Position numbers and translations under genes: made by a program
Assembly: GCA_030692905.1 (NCBI GenBank)
Contig: JAUYBT010000199.1
Coordinates: 1-12,685, forward strand
Length of the DNA: 12,685 nt
DNA from: Bacteroidales bacterium
GTDB taxonomy: Bacteria; Bacteroidota; Bacteroidia; Bacteroidales; VadinHA17
Reading direction: 5' to 3'
Part shown: piece by piece, positions 1 to 7,312 of the stretch
Position numbering within the stretch: the stretch's first letter is position 1
Layout of the letters: every line of letters begins with the position of its first letter
The notes under the pieces: model-generated
Told to the model about the DNA's origin: nothing
Database searches by the model: none
Seen by the model: only the letters and a program-made list of their open reading frames with translations

Positions 1-746
1 AGTTATCGAAGATCGGAAGATTTCTCCCGCAAGGCATTCAGGAAAAGGGCAAAGAGATCCGGACTTTCATGCCAAGGTATGGCTGTATTAACGAGCGAAG
101 AAATCAGCTTCATGAAGTTATCCGGCTTTCCGGTATGAATCTTATTATCGACGATACCGATCATCCGCTTATAATTAAAGTTGCATCAATACAATCGGCC
201 CGGATGCAGGTCTATTTTATTGATAATGACGATTATTTCCTGAGAAAATATATTATAAGCGACGCTTCGGGACGCGAATTTGAAGATAATGATGAAAGAG
301 CTTTATTCTTTGCCCGTGGCGTAATTGAAACGGTTAAGAAACTGCGATGGGCTCCTGATATTGTTCATTGCCACGGATGGATGTCAGCCCTGGTCCCGGT
401 TTATCTCAGGAGTATCTACAATGATGATCCCCTGTTTCATAATTACAAAATAATCTATTCTGTTTACAATAATGATTTCAATACACCGTTTAGATCAACA
501 TTCGCCGATAAACTGCGTTTCGACGGGATAGATGGGGAAAATCTTAAAATGGTTAAAAACGCCGATTTTGTTAATGTTTCAAAACTGGCAATTAAATATT
601 CTGACGGGATCATTATTGGAAGTGAAGATATAAACGAGGAATTGACCAAATACATTAGTACAGTTAACAAACCGGTTCTTACATTCAAGGATGAGACCGA
701 ATATATTGATGCCTATAATGATTTTTATGACAAGCTATTATCTTAG
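1..746 (+). CDS. Glycogen/starch synthase-like protein, GT5 N-terminal domain only (5' end outside window)
   Basis: The reading frame is open from the left edge (first full codon at position 3, LSKIGRFLPQGIQEKGKEIR) and ends with TAG, so the gene begins upstream and about 247 residues are visible. The ATG at 69 is internal, because the family-typical segment before it is coding. PRYGCINERRNQ and APDIVHCHGW match the N-terminal Rossmann domain of GT5 glycogen/starch synthases, where the HCHGW region corresponds to the conserved VHxHDW segment. In this family of enzymes a second C-terminal GT-B domain carries much of the ADP-glucose site. Here the protein stops after the first domain, as in the short Bacteroidales members I recall (about 270 residues). 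Activity as a stand-alone glucan synthase is therefore doubtful. The 3' end overlaps the next gene by about 20 nt, suggesting translational coupling with the DUF4270 lipoprotein. Family assignment is firm; function is not. Confidence 0.85.
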   Translation, partial: LSKIGRFLPQGIQEKGKEIRTFMPRYGCINERRNQLHEVIRLSGMNLIIDDTDHPLIIKVASIQSARMQVYFIDNDDYFLRKYIISDASGREFEDNDERALFFARGVIETVKKLRWAPDIVHCHGWMSALVPVYLRSIYNDDPLFHNYKIIYSVYNNDFNTPFRSTFADKLRFDGIDGENLKMVKNADFVNVSKLAIKYSDGIIIGSEDINEELTKYISTVNKPVLTFKDETEYIDAYNDFYDKLLS

Positions 747-2088
747 TTCCATACTCCCCTGCAGATTTATTTCTGTTTCTCATCAACTCTTTAAAATTAT
801 CCGACTGACACTCTTTGCACTGGCAGCTTTTTTTATGATTTCATGTGAGGAGGGGCCAACAAAAATTGGAGAAGGTCTGCTACCGGGAAGTGATTTTGTT
901 ACAATAAAATCCATTGATACCTTAAGCATACGGTCTTATACCATGTATGATGATTCTGTCCGTACAGATAATCCTTCAGTTTCTTACCTCGGACAAATAT
1001 ATGATCCCTATTTTGGAACAACAACAGCAGAGTTTGTTACACAGATAAGAATGGCCGAGAAGTGGGACGACCTGCCATTCACGATAGATTCCGTGAAGTT
1101 ATTTCTGAATCTGCTGGATGTTAAAGGAGAATCAGACGTGACTCATACTTTAAGACTTTCTGAGATATCGCAACAGATTTATACCGATTCGGCTTATTAT
1201 TCAAACAAGCAGGTGCCTCTTACGGGATATGATGTTGCAGATATTCAATTACCTGTACTGAAATCCGATACAGTAAACAATATTGTTATAAAACTGCCGG
1301 TAAGATTCGGGAATTATCTTACACGCGACACTTCAATGTTATTTCATAGTAATACAAAACCTGATTTCAGATCCTTTTTCAAAGGGCTTTACTTCCGGAT
1401 GTACTCCAGCTCTGATCCTATGCTTGTTGCTTTAAGTCTTGCGCCACCATCAACTCTTGGTGCCTACAATAACTATCTTGTTTTATTCATGCATAATGAA
1501 GTTGATGTTCAGAAAGAATTCTATTTCATTCTGGATGCTATTAACAGAAACGCATCCTTTAACAGATTTTCACATAATTTTAATACTGCCAGCGCGGGGA
1601 AAAAGATTGAACATATAAATGATGGTTACAGGGACACTCTCTCATACCTGCAATATCTTAACGGAGTATATACAAAAATAACATTGCCCGGTCTCGAAAG
1701 TCTTAAAAACGATCCCGCTTTTGACAACATTGCAGTTAATAAAGCGAGGCTGACAGTTCCTGTCTATTTCGATGGGAATCTTTATAAAGCATCAACAGTT
1801 CCATCAAATCTGCGTCTCAGGTATAAAACTAAAAGCGGATACAAATATGATGTTCCCGACTATAATATCGATCAGTATCATAGTTTCTTTGACGGGACAA
1901 TCGACACTACCGCCAATTTATATAAGTTCAACATTGCTGCTTTTGTCCAGGGATATCTTGAAGATGCCACAGGTGTTATCAAACCGGAACTGGAATTGTT
2001 TCAGGGGGCAGGAACAAGGAATGTCATCCTGAAGGCCAATAACAGCAAAACTCCGGTTAAATTTGAATTAACCTATACCAAGTTCTAG
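727..2088 (+). CDS. DUF4270 family outer-surface lipoprotein
   Basis: I place the start at the ATG at 727, inside the end of the preceding gene. ATGs at 691, 709 and 718 are also in frame but would lengthen the N-terminus. From 727 the product is 453 residues. A hydrophobic stretch (IIRLTLFALAAFFMISC) ends in a lipobox-like MISC, with Cys40 encoded at 844-846, followed by Glu-Glu. Acidic residues just after the lipidated Cys fit the Bacteroidetes lipoprotein export signal for the outer face of the outer membrane. The mature start (GPTKIGEGLLPGSDFV), the YLGQIYDPYFGTTTAEF segment and the C-terminal VKFELTYTKF are what I associate with DUF4270. This family is predicted to be beta-rich and its function is unknown. 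The n-region before the hydrophobic core is unusually long (about 20 residues), so the true start could be a later non-ATG codon. No catalytic motif is recognised. Confidence 0.85.
   Translation: MTSYYLSSILPCRFISVSHQLFKIIRLTLFALAAFFMISCEEGPTKIGEGLLPGSDFVTIKSIDTLSIRSYTMYDDSVRTDNPSVSYLGQIYDPYFGTTTAEFVTQIRMAEKWDDLPFTIDSVKLFLNLLDVKGESDVTHTLRLSEISQQIYTDSAYYSNKQVPLTGYDVADIQLPVLKSDTVNNIVIKLPVRFGNYLTRDTSMLFHSNTKPDFRSFFKGLYFRMYSSSDPMLVALSLAPPSTLGAYNNYLVLFMHNEVDVQKEFYFILDAINRNASFNRFSHNFNTASAGKKIEHINDGYRDTLSYLQYLNGVYTKITLPGLESLKNDPAFDNIAVNKARLTVPVYFDGNLYKASTVPSNLRLRYKTKSGYKYDVPDYNIDQYHSFFDGTIDTTANLYKFNIAAFVQGYLEDATGVIKPELELFQGAGTRNVILKANNSKTPVKFELTYTKF
844..846 (+). other. Predicted lipidation cysteine of the DUF4270 protein
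   Basis: The TGT codon encodes the Cys of a MISC lipobox-like sequence directly after a hydrophobic helix. It is followed by two Glu codons, consistent with signal peptidase II cleavage and surface export. This is predicted from sequence only. Confidence 0.65.
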
Positions 2089-2143
2089 TTTTTGTGAACC
2101 AAAATAGCTACTTTCGTGCCTGATGTTCTAAAACTTGTTCATT

Positions 2144-3979
2144 ATGTGCGGAATTATTGGCTATATCGGTTCTAAACCAGCCCGTGAAATAATCATTAAT
2201 GGTCTTAAACGACTTGAGTACCGGGGATATGACTCTGCCGGAATGGCTCTCGTGAATGGCGAGACCAGGATCTTCAAATGTGCAGGCAGGGTGAAAGATC
2301 TTGAGGAGATGATTAATAAATCGAATTTTAATGGTACAACAGGAATGGGTCACACCCGGTGGGCCACTCATGGCGAACCCAACGAATTGAATGCCCACCC
2401 TCAGATCTCATATAAAGGCAACTTTGTCGTTGTTCATAATGGCATTATTGAGAATTATTCACCCCTCAAAAAGCACCTTGAGAGCAGAGGTATAATATTT
2501 ACAAGCCAGACCGATACCGAAGTTCTTGCAAACCTGATTGAGCACCTTTATCTCGAAGGCGACCTGACAGCTGAACAGGCAATTACGATGGCTCTTAACA
2601 GGGTTGAAGGGGCGTATGGGCTGGTTATAATCTGCACACAGGAATCCGACAAACTATTTGCTGCTAAAAAGGGTAGTCCGCTTGTTATAGGGGTGGGAGA
2701 GGGAGAAAACTTTATCGCTTCCGATGCAACACCTATTGTCGAATATACCCAGAGGGTCATCTATCTGAATGACGATGATATTGCCATTATTAAGAAAGAT
2801 GAGCTTATCCTCAAAACAATCAGAAATGAAAAGATTCAACCGGAAGTTAAAGAACTGGATCTTAAGATCGGTGAGATCGACAAAGAGGGTTTTGCTCATT
2901 TCATGCTGAAAGAAATTTTTGAGCAGCCCAGGGCAATTCACGATACCTTCAGGGGCAGAGTATTGCCCGATTGCTCAGGTGTGATGCTCGGTGGACTTCA
3001 CAACGTTCTGGAATCAATGTCCCAGTCGGAAAAAATAATAATAATCGCCTGCGGTACTTCGTGGCATGCAGGACTGCTTGGTGAATATATTTTTGAGGAA
3101 TACACCCGGATTCCTGTTGAGGTGGAATACGCTTCCGAATTCCGGTACAGAAATCCGATAATTAAAAAAGGAGATATTGTAATCGCAATAAGCCAGAGCG
3201 GCGAAACTGCCGATACTCTTGCTGCTGTAAAACTTGCAAGAGAGAAAGGGGCAAAAGTCATCGGTATATGCAATGTTGTCGGCAGCAGCATTCCGCGCGA
3301 AACGGATGCAGGTGTTTATACTCACGCCGGACCGGAGATTGGGGTTGCATCAACAAAAGCATTTACAACCCAGGTTACAGTGCTGGCAATGATGGCATTT
3401 AAGATCGGACATAAGAAGGGAATTCTTTCCGACACAGTATACAAAGAGCTGATAACTGAACTGGTATCAATTCCCGGAAAAATTGAGAAAGCGCTTGAAG
3501 TTAATGACCAGGCCCTTGAACTTGCCAAAGTCTTTCAAAACACACACAATGCTCTTTACCTTGGAAGAGGATATCTCTTCCCGGTCGCACTTGAAGGAGC
3601 TCTTAAGTTGAAGGAGATATCATATATCCATGCTGAGGGCTATCCTGCTGCCGAAATGAAACATGGCCCCATTGCCCTTATTGATGAGAATATGCCTGTT
3701 GTTGTTGTTGCTACAAAAGATGACACCTATGAGAAGATCATCAGTAACATACAGGAGATAAAGGCGAGAAAAGGAAATGTAATTGCCATTGTCTCCGAAG
3801 GGGATGAAATAATCAGAAAAATGGCTGACTATGTTCTTGAAGTTCCCGAAACACTCCCGGCATTATCGGGACTGCTTGCAGTAATTCCCCTTCAATTGCT
3901 CTCATATCATATTGCAGTTTTAAGAGGTTGTAATGTTGACCAGCCAAGAAACCTTGCAAAGTCCGTAACTGTCGAATAA
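2144..3979 (+). CDS. glmS: Glutamine--fructose-6-phosphate aminotransferase (isomerizing)
   Basis: GlmS makes glucosamine-6-phosphate from fructose-6-phosphate and glutamine, the first committed step to UDP-GlcNAc, in the cytoplasm. The start is fixed at the ATG at 2144. Removal of Met exposes Cys2 as the N-terminal nucleophile (MCGIIGYIG), so an in-frame TTG nine bases upstream is not the start. The product is 611 residues, close to E. coli GlmS (609). The glutaminase domain shows HTRWATHG at 70-77, HNG at 98-100 and Asp124 in QTDTE. Two SIS domains follow, with ACGTSWHAG at 302-310, SQSGETADT at 350-358 and ASTKAFTTQ near 402-410. The end, DQPRNLAKSVTVE, carries the catalytic Lys of the isomerase site. 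It lies 55 bp after the DUF4270 gene. That gap holds a weak promoter-like TACTTTCG (2109-2116), so it may be transcribed separately. No glmS ribozyme is seen in the leader. Confidence 0.98.
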   Translation: MCGIIGYIGSKPAREIIINGLKRLEYRGYDSAGMALVNGETRIFKCAGRVKDLEEMINKSNFNGTTGMGHTRWATHGEPNELNAHPQISYKGNFVVVHNGIIENYSPLKKHLESRGIIFTSQTDTEVLANLIEHLYLEGDLTAEQAITMALNRVEGAYGLVIICTQESDKLFAAKKGSPLVIGVGEGENFIASDATPIVEYTQRVIYLNDDDIAIIKKDELILKTIRNEKIQPEVKELDLKIGEIDKEGFAHFMLKEIFEQPRAIHDTFRGRVLPDCSGVMLGGLHNVLESMSQSEKIIIIACGTSWHAGLLGEYIFEEYTRIPVEVEYASEFRYRNPIIKKGDIVIAISQSGETADTLAAVKLAREKGAKVIGICNVVGSSIPRETDAGVYTHAGPEIGVASTKAFTTQVTVLAMMAFKIGHKKGILSDTVYKELITELVSIPGKIEKALEVNDQALELAKVFQNTHNALYLGRGYLFPVALEGALKLKEISYIHAEGYPAAEMKHGPIALIDENMPVVVVATKDDTYEKIISNIQEIKARKGNVIAIVSEGDEIIRKMADYVLEVPETLPALSGLLAVIPLQLLSYHIAVLRGCNVDQPRNLAKSVTVE

Positions 3980-4041
3980 AAAAAACTATTACTCTCGCTT
4001 TCCTTGAATGATTCAATATTATGATTATTAAATAATTATAA

Positions 4042-4123
4042 TTACCCCCATCCCGACCTTCCCCCACGGGGGAAGGGGCAAAACAAATCATTTCCCCCCT
4101 GGGGGAAACAGGAAAGGGGGTAA
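4042..4123. repeat. Nested GC-rich palindromic repeat (copy 1)
   Basis: An 82-bp intergenic element with perfect 8-bp outer arms, TTACCCCC (4042-4049) and GGGGGTAA (4116-4123). They enclose two inner hairpins: CCTTCCCCC/GGGGGAAGG (4057-4065 with 4068-4076) and TTTCCCCC/GGGGGAAA (4091-4098 with 4101-4108). The spacer between the hairpins is AT-rich. The flanking DNA is very AT-rich, so the element stands out sharply. There is no T-run after either hairpin, so it does not look like a classical intrinsic terminator, though the structure could still stop or stabilise the glmS transcript. It resembles the copy at 12387-12471 in layout. Confidence 0.85.
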
Positions 4124-4140
4124 AAACCTGACGAAGAAAA

Positions 4141-6138
4141 ATGAGACTGAAAGAAAATTACCGGAACATAACCGGGCCTGAGATTGAGGTTATGAAGTTG
4201 AACGGATGCAGTTGTGATGACTGGGACAGGGTCAGTGTTAAAGAAGGATTTGATCCCTCCCGGTGCATAAATGTCATCTTTTCTGGCGATATCAGTCTCG
4301 GTGTTTTCATTGAGCCCTTTATTGATGAATCAGGGGTAAGTATCCCAAGCGGAATTTTAAACGCAAGACTTCATAATTGTACGATAGGATCAAATGTTAT
4401 ATTAAATAATATTGGCGATTATATTGCGAATTATAATATTGAAGATAAGGTAGTTATAAAGAACTGTGGGAAAATTCATACCGAAGGCATTTCCTCTTTT
4501 GGAAACGGAATATCAATTGCTGTCCTTAATGAAACAGGAGGGCGAGCAGTTAAAATGTGGGACAGGCTTTCGGCCCATGAAGCATATATCATAGCCCTCT
4601 ACAGACATCGCAGTGATGCCATTAGAATTATTGAGAAGATGGTCGATGATTATTCCGCATCACATTCTTCCGCAACCGGAACCATCGGACACAACTCAAA
4701 AGTATTCAATTGCAGCAATATACGCAATGTAAGATTCGGTCCCTTTAGCCATGTTGAAGGTACCATGACGCTGAATGAAGGATCGATTAACAGCTGTGAG
4801 GCTGATCCTGTTTTTATCGGACCCGGAGTGATAATGGAACATTTTATTGTCTGTTCAGGTTCAATAGTAACGGAATCGACACTGATTGATAAGTGTTTTA
4901 TCGGGCAGGGTTGTGTACTCGCCAAGCATTATTCAGCAGAAAACTCACTGTTTTTTGCCAACTGCGGCGGATATCATGGTGAAGCCTGTTCAATATTTGC
5001 CGGCCCTTATACAGTGACACACCATAAGTCAACACTGCTTATTGCGGGGATCTTTTCATTTATGAATGCCGGAAGCGGGTCGAACCAGAGTAACCATATG
5101 TACAAACTGGGCCCTATTCACCAGGGAATTATGGAGCGGGGTTCCAAGACAACCAGCGATTCATACCTGTTATGGCCCGCACGCATTGGTCCTTTCACAC
5201 TGGTAATGGGGCGTCATTATAAGAATATGGATACTTCCTCACTCCCATTCTCATATCTGATTGAGAGTAACGACGAGAGCATTCTTGTTCCGGGTATTAA
5301 CCTCAGAAGTGTCGGAACCATAAGAGATGCCCGGAAATGGCCTCTTCGTGACAGGAGGAAAGACCCGTTAAAGATCGATCAGGTAAACTTTAATCTGCTA
5401 AGCCCATATACAATCCGGAAAATGTTCGATGGCAGGGAAATTTTGCTAAAGCTTAAAGCAGAGTCGCCTGCCGGAACATCTTCATACACTTACAATAACA
5501 TGCAGATAACGGGAGCATCCCTGGAACGTGGAATTGAACTGTATCAGACCGGCATCAATAAGTTCCTTGGCAACTCTTTAATAAAAAGGCTTGAGAAGAC
5601 TGAGTTCAGAACAAACGAAGAGTTAAGGAAAAGACTTACTCCGGATCGCCGGCAGGGAAAAGGCGAATGGGTTGATCTTGCAGGATTGATAGCACCTAAG
5701 AGAGAGGTTGACAAGCTTCTTGATGACATTGAATCGGGTAAGGTCAATTCGGTGGGAGCGTTGTCGGAATCGTTTATGGAAATGCACAATTCATATTACG
5801 ATTGGGAATGGACATGGGCGTGTGAAAGGATTGAGGAAGAAGCCGGAATTACTGTTAATAAATTAACAGCAGACAATATTATAAGCATAGTTGAAAGATG
5901 GAAAAAGAGTGTTGTTGAGTTGGATAATCTTCTTTATGAGGATGCAAGAAAAGAATTCACCTTATCATCGATGACCGGATTTGGTATTGACGGGGGAGAT
6001 GAGGTCAAAAAACTTGATTTTGAGCAGGTAAGGGGAGAATTTGAATCAAACAGTGTTGTTGCCGCAATTCAGGAGCATATAAAACTAAAAACAGCTCTTG
6101 GAGATGAGTTGATAGAGCGGATGAAAAGGGTTAATTAA
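4141..6138 (+). CDS. DUF4954 family protein, probable left-handed beta-helix
   Basis: I recognise the 665-residue product as DUF4954, known mainly from Bacteroidetes and spirochaetes and of unknown biochemical function. The N-terminus (NYRNITGPEIEVMKLNGCSCDDW, then GFDPSRCINVIFSGDISLG) is family-typical. Residues about 45-130 and 180-290 carry loosely repeated hexapeptide-like turns (NCTIGSNVIL, FIGPGVIMEHFIV, KCFIGQGCVL) typical of left-handed beta-helix proteins such as acyltransferases and nucleotidyltransferases. A helical stretch at about 142-172 interrupts them. Residues 288-360 form a dense block rich in His, Gly and Asn (THHKSTLL, NAGSGSNQSNHMYK, GPIHQG, ERGSKT, MGRHY), a plausible active site. 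The C-terminal third is mostly charged and helical. The ATG at 4141 follows copy 1 of the GC-rich palindrome by 17 bp. The gene ends 9 bp from the convergent rmlB. The exact reaction cannot be named. Confidence 0.85.
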   Translation: MRLKENYRNITGPEIEVMKLNGCSCDDWDRVSVKEGFDPSRCINVIFSGDISLGVFIEPFIDESGVSIPSGILNARLHNCTIGSNVILNNIGDYIANYNIEDKVVIKNCGKIHTEGISSFGNGISIAVLNETGGRAVKMWDRLSAHEAYIIALYRHRSDAIRIIEKMVDDYSASHSSATGTIGHNSKVFNCSNIRNVRFGPFSHVEGTMTLNEGSINSCEADPVFIGPGVIMEHFIVCSGSIVTESTLIDKCFIGQGCVLAKHYSAENSLFFANCGGYHGEACSIFAGPYTVTHHKSTLLIAGIFSFMNAGSGSNQSNHMYKLGPIHQGIMERGSKTTSDSYLLWPARIGPFTLVMGRHYKNMDTSSLPFSYLIESNDESILVPGINLRSVGTIRDARKWPLRDRRKDPLKIDQVNFNLLSPYTIRKMFDGREILLKLKAESPAGTSSYTYNNMQITGASLERGIELYQTGINKFLGNSLIKRLEKTEFRTNEELRKRLTPDRRQGKGEWVDLAGLIAPKREVDKLLDDIESGKVNSVGALSESFMEMHNSYYDWEWTWACERIEEEAGITVNKLTADNIISIVERWKKSVVELDNLLYEDARKEFTLSSMTGFGIDGGDEVKKLDFEQVRGEFESNSVVAAIQEHIKLKTALGDELIERMKRVN

Positions 6139-6147
6139 CAACAGTTT

Positions 6148-7203
6148 CTATTTGCCTGAATACATGAAATCGTAATACTTGCCATAATCACCCGACAATA
6201 CTCTTTCGAGCCACTTCAGGTTTGTGAGATACCATTCAACGGTTTTTTCAAGACCATCAGCAAATTCAGGTATCGGAGACCATCCGAGCTCCTTCTGTAA
6301 CTTCGAAGAGTCAATCGCATACCTCAGATCATGTCCGGGTCGATCTTTAACGTAGGTTATCAGCTTTTCGGAGGTGCCTGCAGACTGGTTGATTTTTTTG
6401 TCCATTATCCTGCAAAGAAGCAAAATAAGATCAATATTTTTCCATTCATTATTACCGCCGATATTATAAGTTTCCCCAACCTTGCCGTGGTGAAAGATAA
6501 GATCAATAGCCGAAGCATGATCTTCAACATACAGCCAGTCACGAATGTTCTCTCCTTTCCCGTATACCGGGATAGGTTTATTGTTTTTAATATTGTTTAT
6601 TGCAAGGGGGATGAGCTTTTCGGGGAACTGGTTGGGCCCGTAGTTGTTTGAGCAGTTGGATATTACCACCGGAATTCCGAATGTATGGTTATAAGCTCTT
6701 ACCATGTGGTCGGAACTTGCTTTTGATGCTGAATAAGGACTTTTTGGGTCGTATGCAGTTTGTTCTGTGAAGAGGCCCTCTTTTCCGAGTGATCCGTAAA
6801 CCTCATCGGTTGAAATATGATAGAATAGTTTCCCTTCAGGTGCGTTTTTCCAGCTGTTAAGAGCTGCATTAAGAAGGTTAACAGTACCTACAATATTTGT
6901 AAAAACGAATTCATCGGGACCGGTTATGGAACGGTCTACATGCGATTCGGCAGCAAGGTGAATTATTCCGTCGAAGCTGTACTTTTTAAAAAGATCAAGA
7001 ACAGATTGTTTATCAACGATATCAATCTTTTCGAAGAGGTAATTCTTCTTTGTATCAATGTCAGTCAGGTTTTCAAGGTTCCCGGCATAAGTAAGTTTAT
7101 CAGCATTAACAACAAGGTAACCGGGGTAGTTGTTAACGAATCTTCTTACAACATGAGAACCAATAAATCCTGCACCGCCGGTTATAAGAATAGTTTTCTT
7201 CAT
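6148..7203 (-). CDS. rmlB: dTDP-glucose 4,6-dehydratase
   Basis: This enzyme converts dTDP-glucose to dTDP-4-keto-6-deoxyglucose, the branch point for dTDP-rhamnose and other 6-deoxy sugars. The 351-residue product is an extended SDR protein of normal length. It has the NAD-binding GGAGFIGSH at 9-17, HLAAESHVDRS at 82-92 and STDEVYG at 131-137 with the catalytic Asp133-Glu134 pair. YSASK follows at 157-161 (Tyr157, Lys161), then NNYGPNQFPEK at 186-196 and RDWLYVEDH at 221-229. The Asp-Glu pair separates it from plain epimerases and UDP-sugar decarboxylases. It is the last gene of the minus-strand operon, 109 bp after galE, with an inverted repeat in between. rmlA, rmlC and rmlD are absent from the window, so they must lie elsewhere if rhamnose is made. 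The start codon is the first ATG in frame and gives the usual MKKTILITGGAGFIG beginning. Confidence 0.96.
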   Translation of the reverse strand: MKKTILITGGAGFIGSHVVRRFVNNYPGYLVVNADKLTYAGNLENLTDIDTKKNYLFEKIDIVDKQSVLDLFKKYSFDGIIHLAAESHVDRSITGPDEFVFTNIVGTVNLLNAALNSWKNAPEGKLFYHISTDEVYGSLGKEGLFTEQTAYDPKSPYSASKASSDHMVRAYNHTFGIPVVISNCSNNYGPNQFPEKLIPLAINNIKNNKPIPVYGKGENIRDWLYVEDHASAIDLIFHHGKVGETYNIGGNNEWKNIDLILLLCRIMDKKINQSAGTSEKLITYVKDRPGHDLRYAIDSSKLQKELGWSPIPEFADGLEKTVEWYLTNLKWLERVLSGDYGKYYDFMYSGK

Positions 7204-7227
7204 GATAATTCTTTTTTTTAACTAATT

Positions 7228-7293
7228 AGTCCGAAGTCTGAAGACCGAAGTCCGAAGTTTTGTCTTCCGACTTCCGGCTTCCGACTTCCGACT
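7228..7293. repeat. Heptamer-based imperfect inverted repeat between galE and rmlB
   Basis: Two 30-nt arms (7228-7257 and 7264-7293) are separated by the 6-nt TTTTGT. The arms are reverse complements at 25 of 30 positions by hand alignment. Each arm is itself about four tandem copies of a 7-mer close to AGTCSGA (S = C or G). It would form a long hairpin in the operon mRNA. No U-tract follows it on the minus strand, so it is not an obvious intrinsic terminator. Possible roles are mRNA stabilisation, attenuation before rmlB, or a dispersed chromosomal repeat. Confidence 0.85.
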
Positions 7294-7312
7294 CTTATAC
7301 CTTTAACACTGA

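Noticed and set aside
691..726. Upstream ATGs as the start of the DUF4270 gene
   Set aside because: They add residues fully inside the preceding gene and push the lipobox even farther from the N-terminus.
2091..2116. Promoter for glmS (TTTG at 2091 and TACTTTCG at 2109)
   Set aside because: The -7 box has a C in place of a consensus T and the spacing is only 14 bp, shorter than usual. It is too weak to list as a feature. The same applies to TATCTTCG (12371-12364) upstream of wbpE, which lacks a -33 partner.
2089..2143. glmS ribozyme or riboswitch in the glmS leader
   Set aside because: The gap is only 55 bp, too short for the ribozyme, which is also typical of Gram-positive bacteria.
2108..2398. 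96-codon minus-strand frame over the glmS start
   Set aside because: Shadow of the glutaminase domain coding sequence, with no independent evidence.
3813..4091. 92-codon minus-strand frame across the end of glmS
   Set aside because: It overlaps coding glmS and the palindrome, and its beginning is just translated poly-G/poly-C repeat. No support as a gene.
4057..4108. Intrinsic terminator after glmS
   Set aside because: The hairpins are strong but no T-run follows either of them on either strand, so I list the region as a repeat only.
7228..7293. Possible CRISPR array
   Set aside because: The repeated unit is a 7-mer with no unique spacers and the two halves are inverted, unlike CRISPR repeats.
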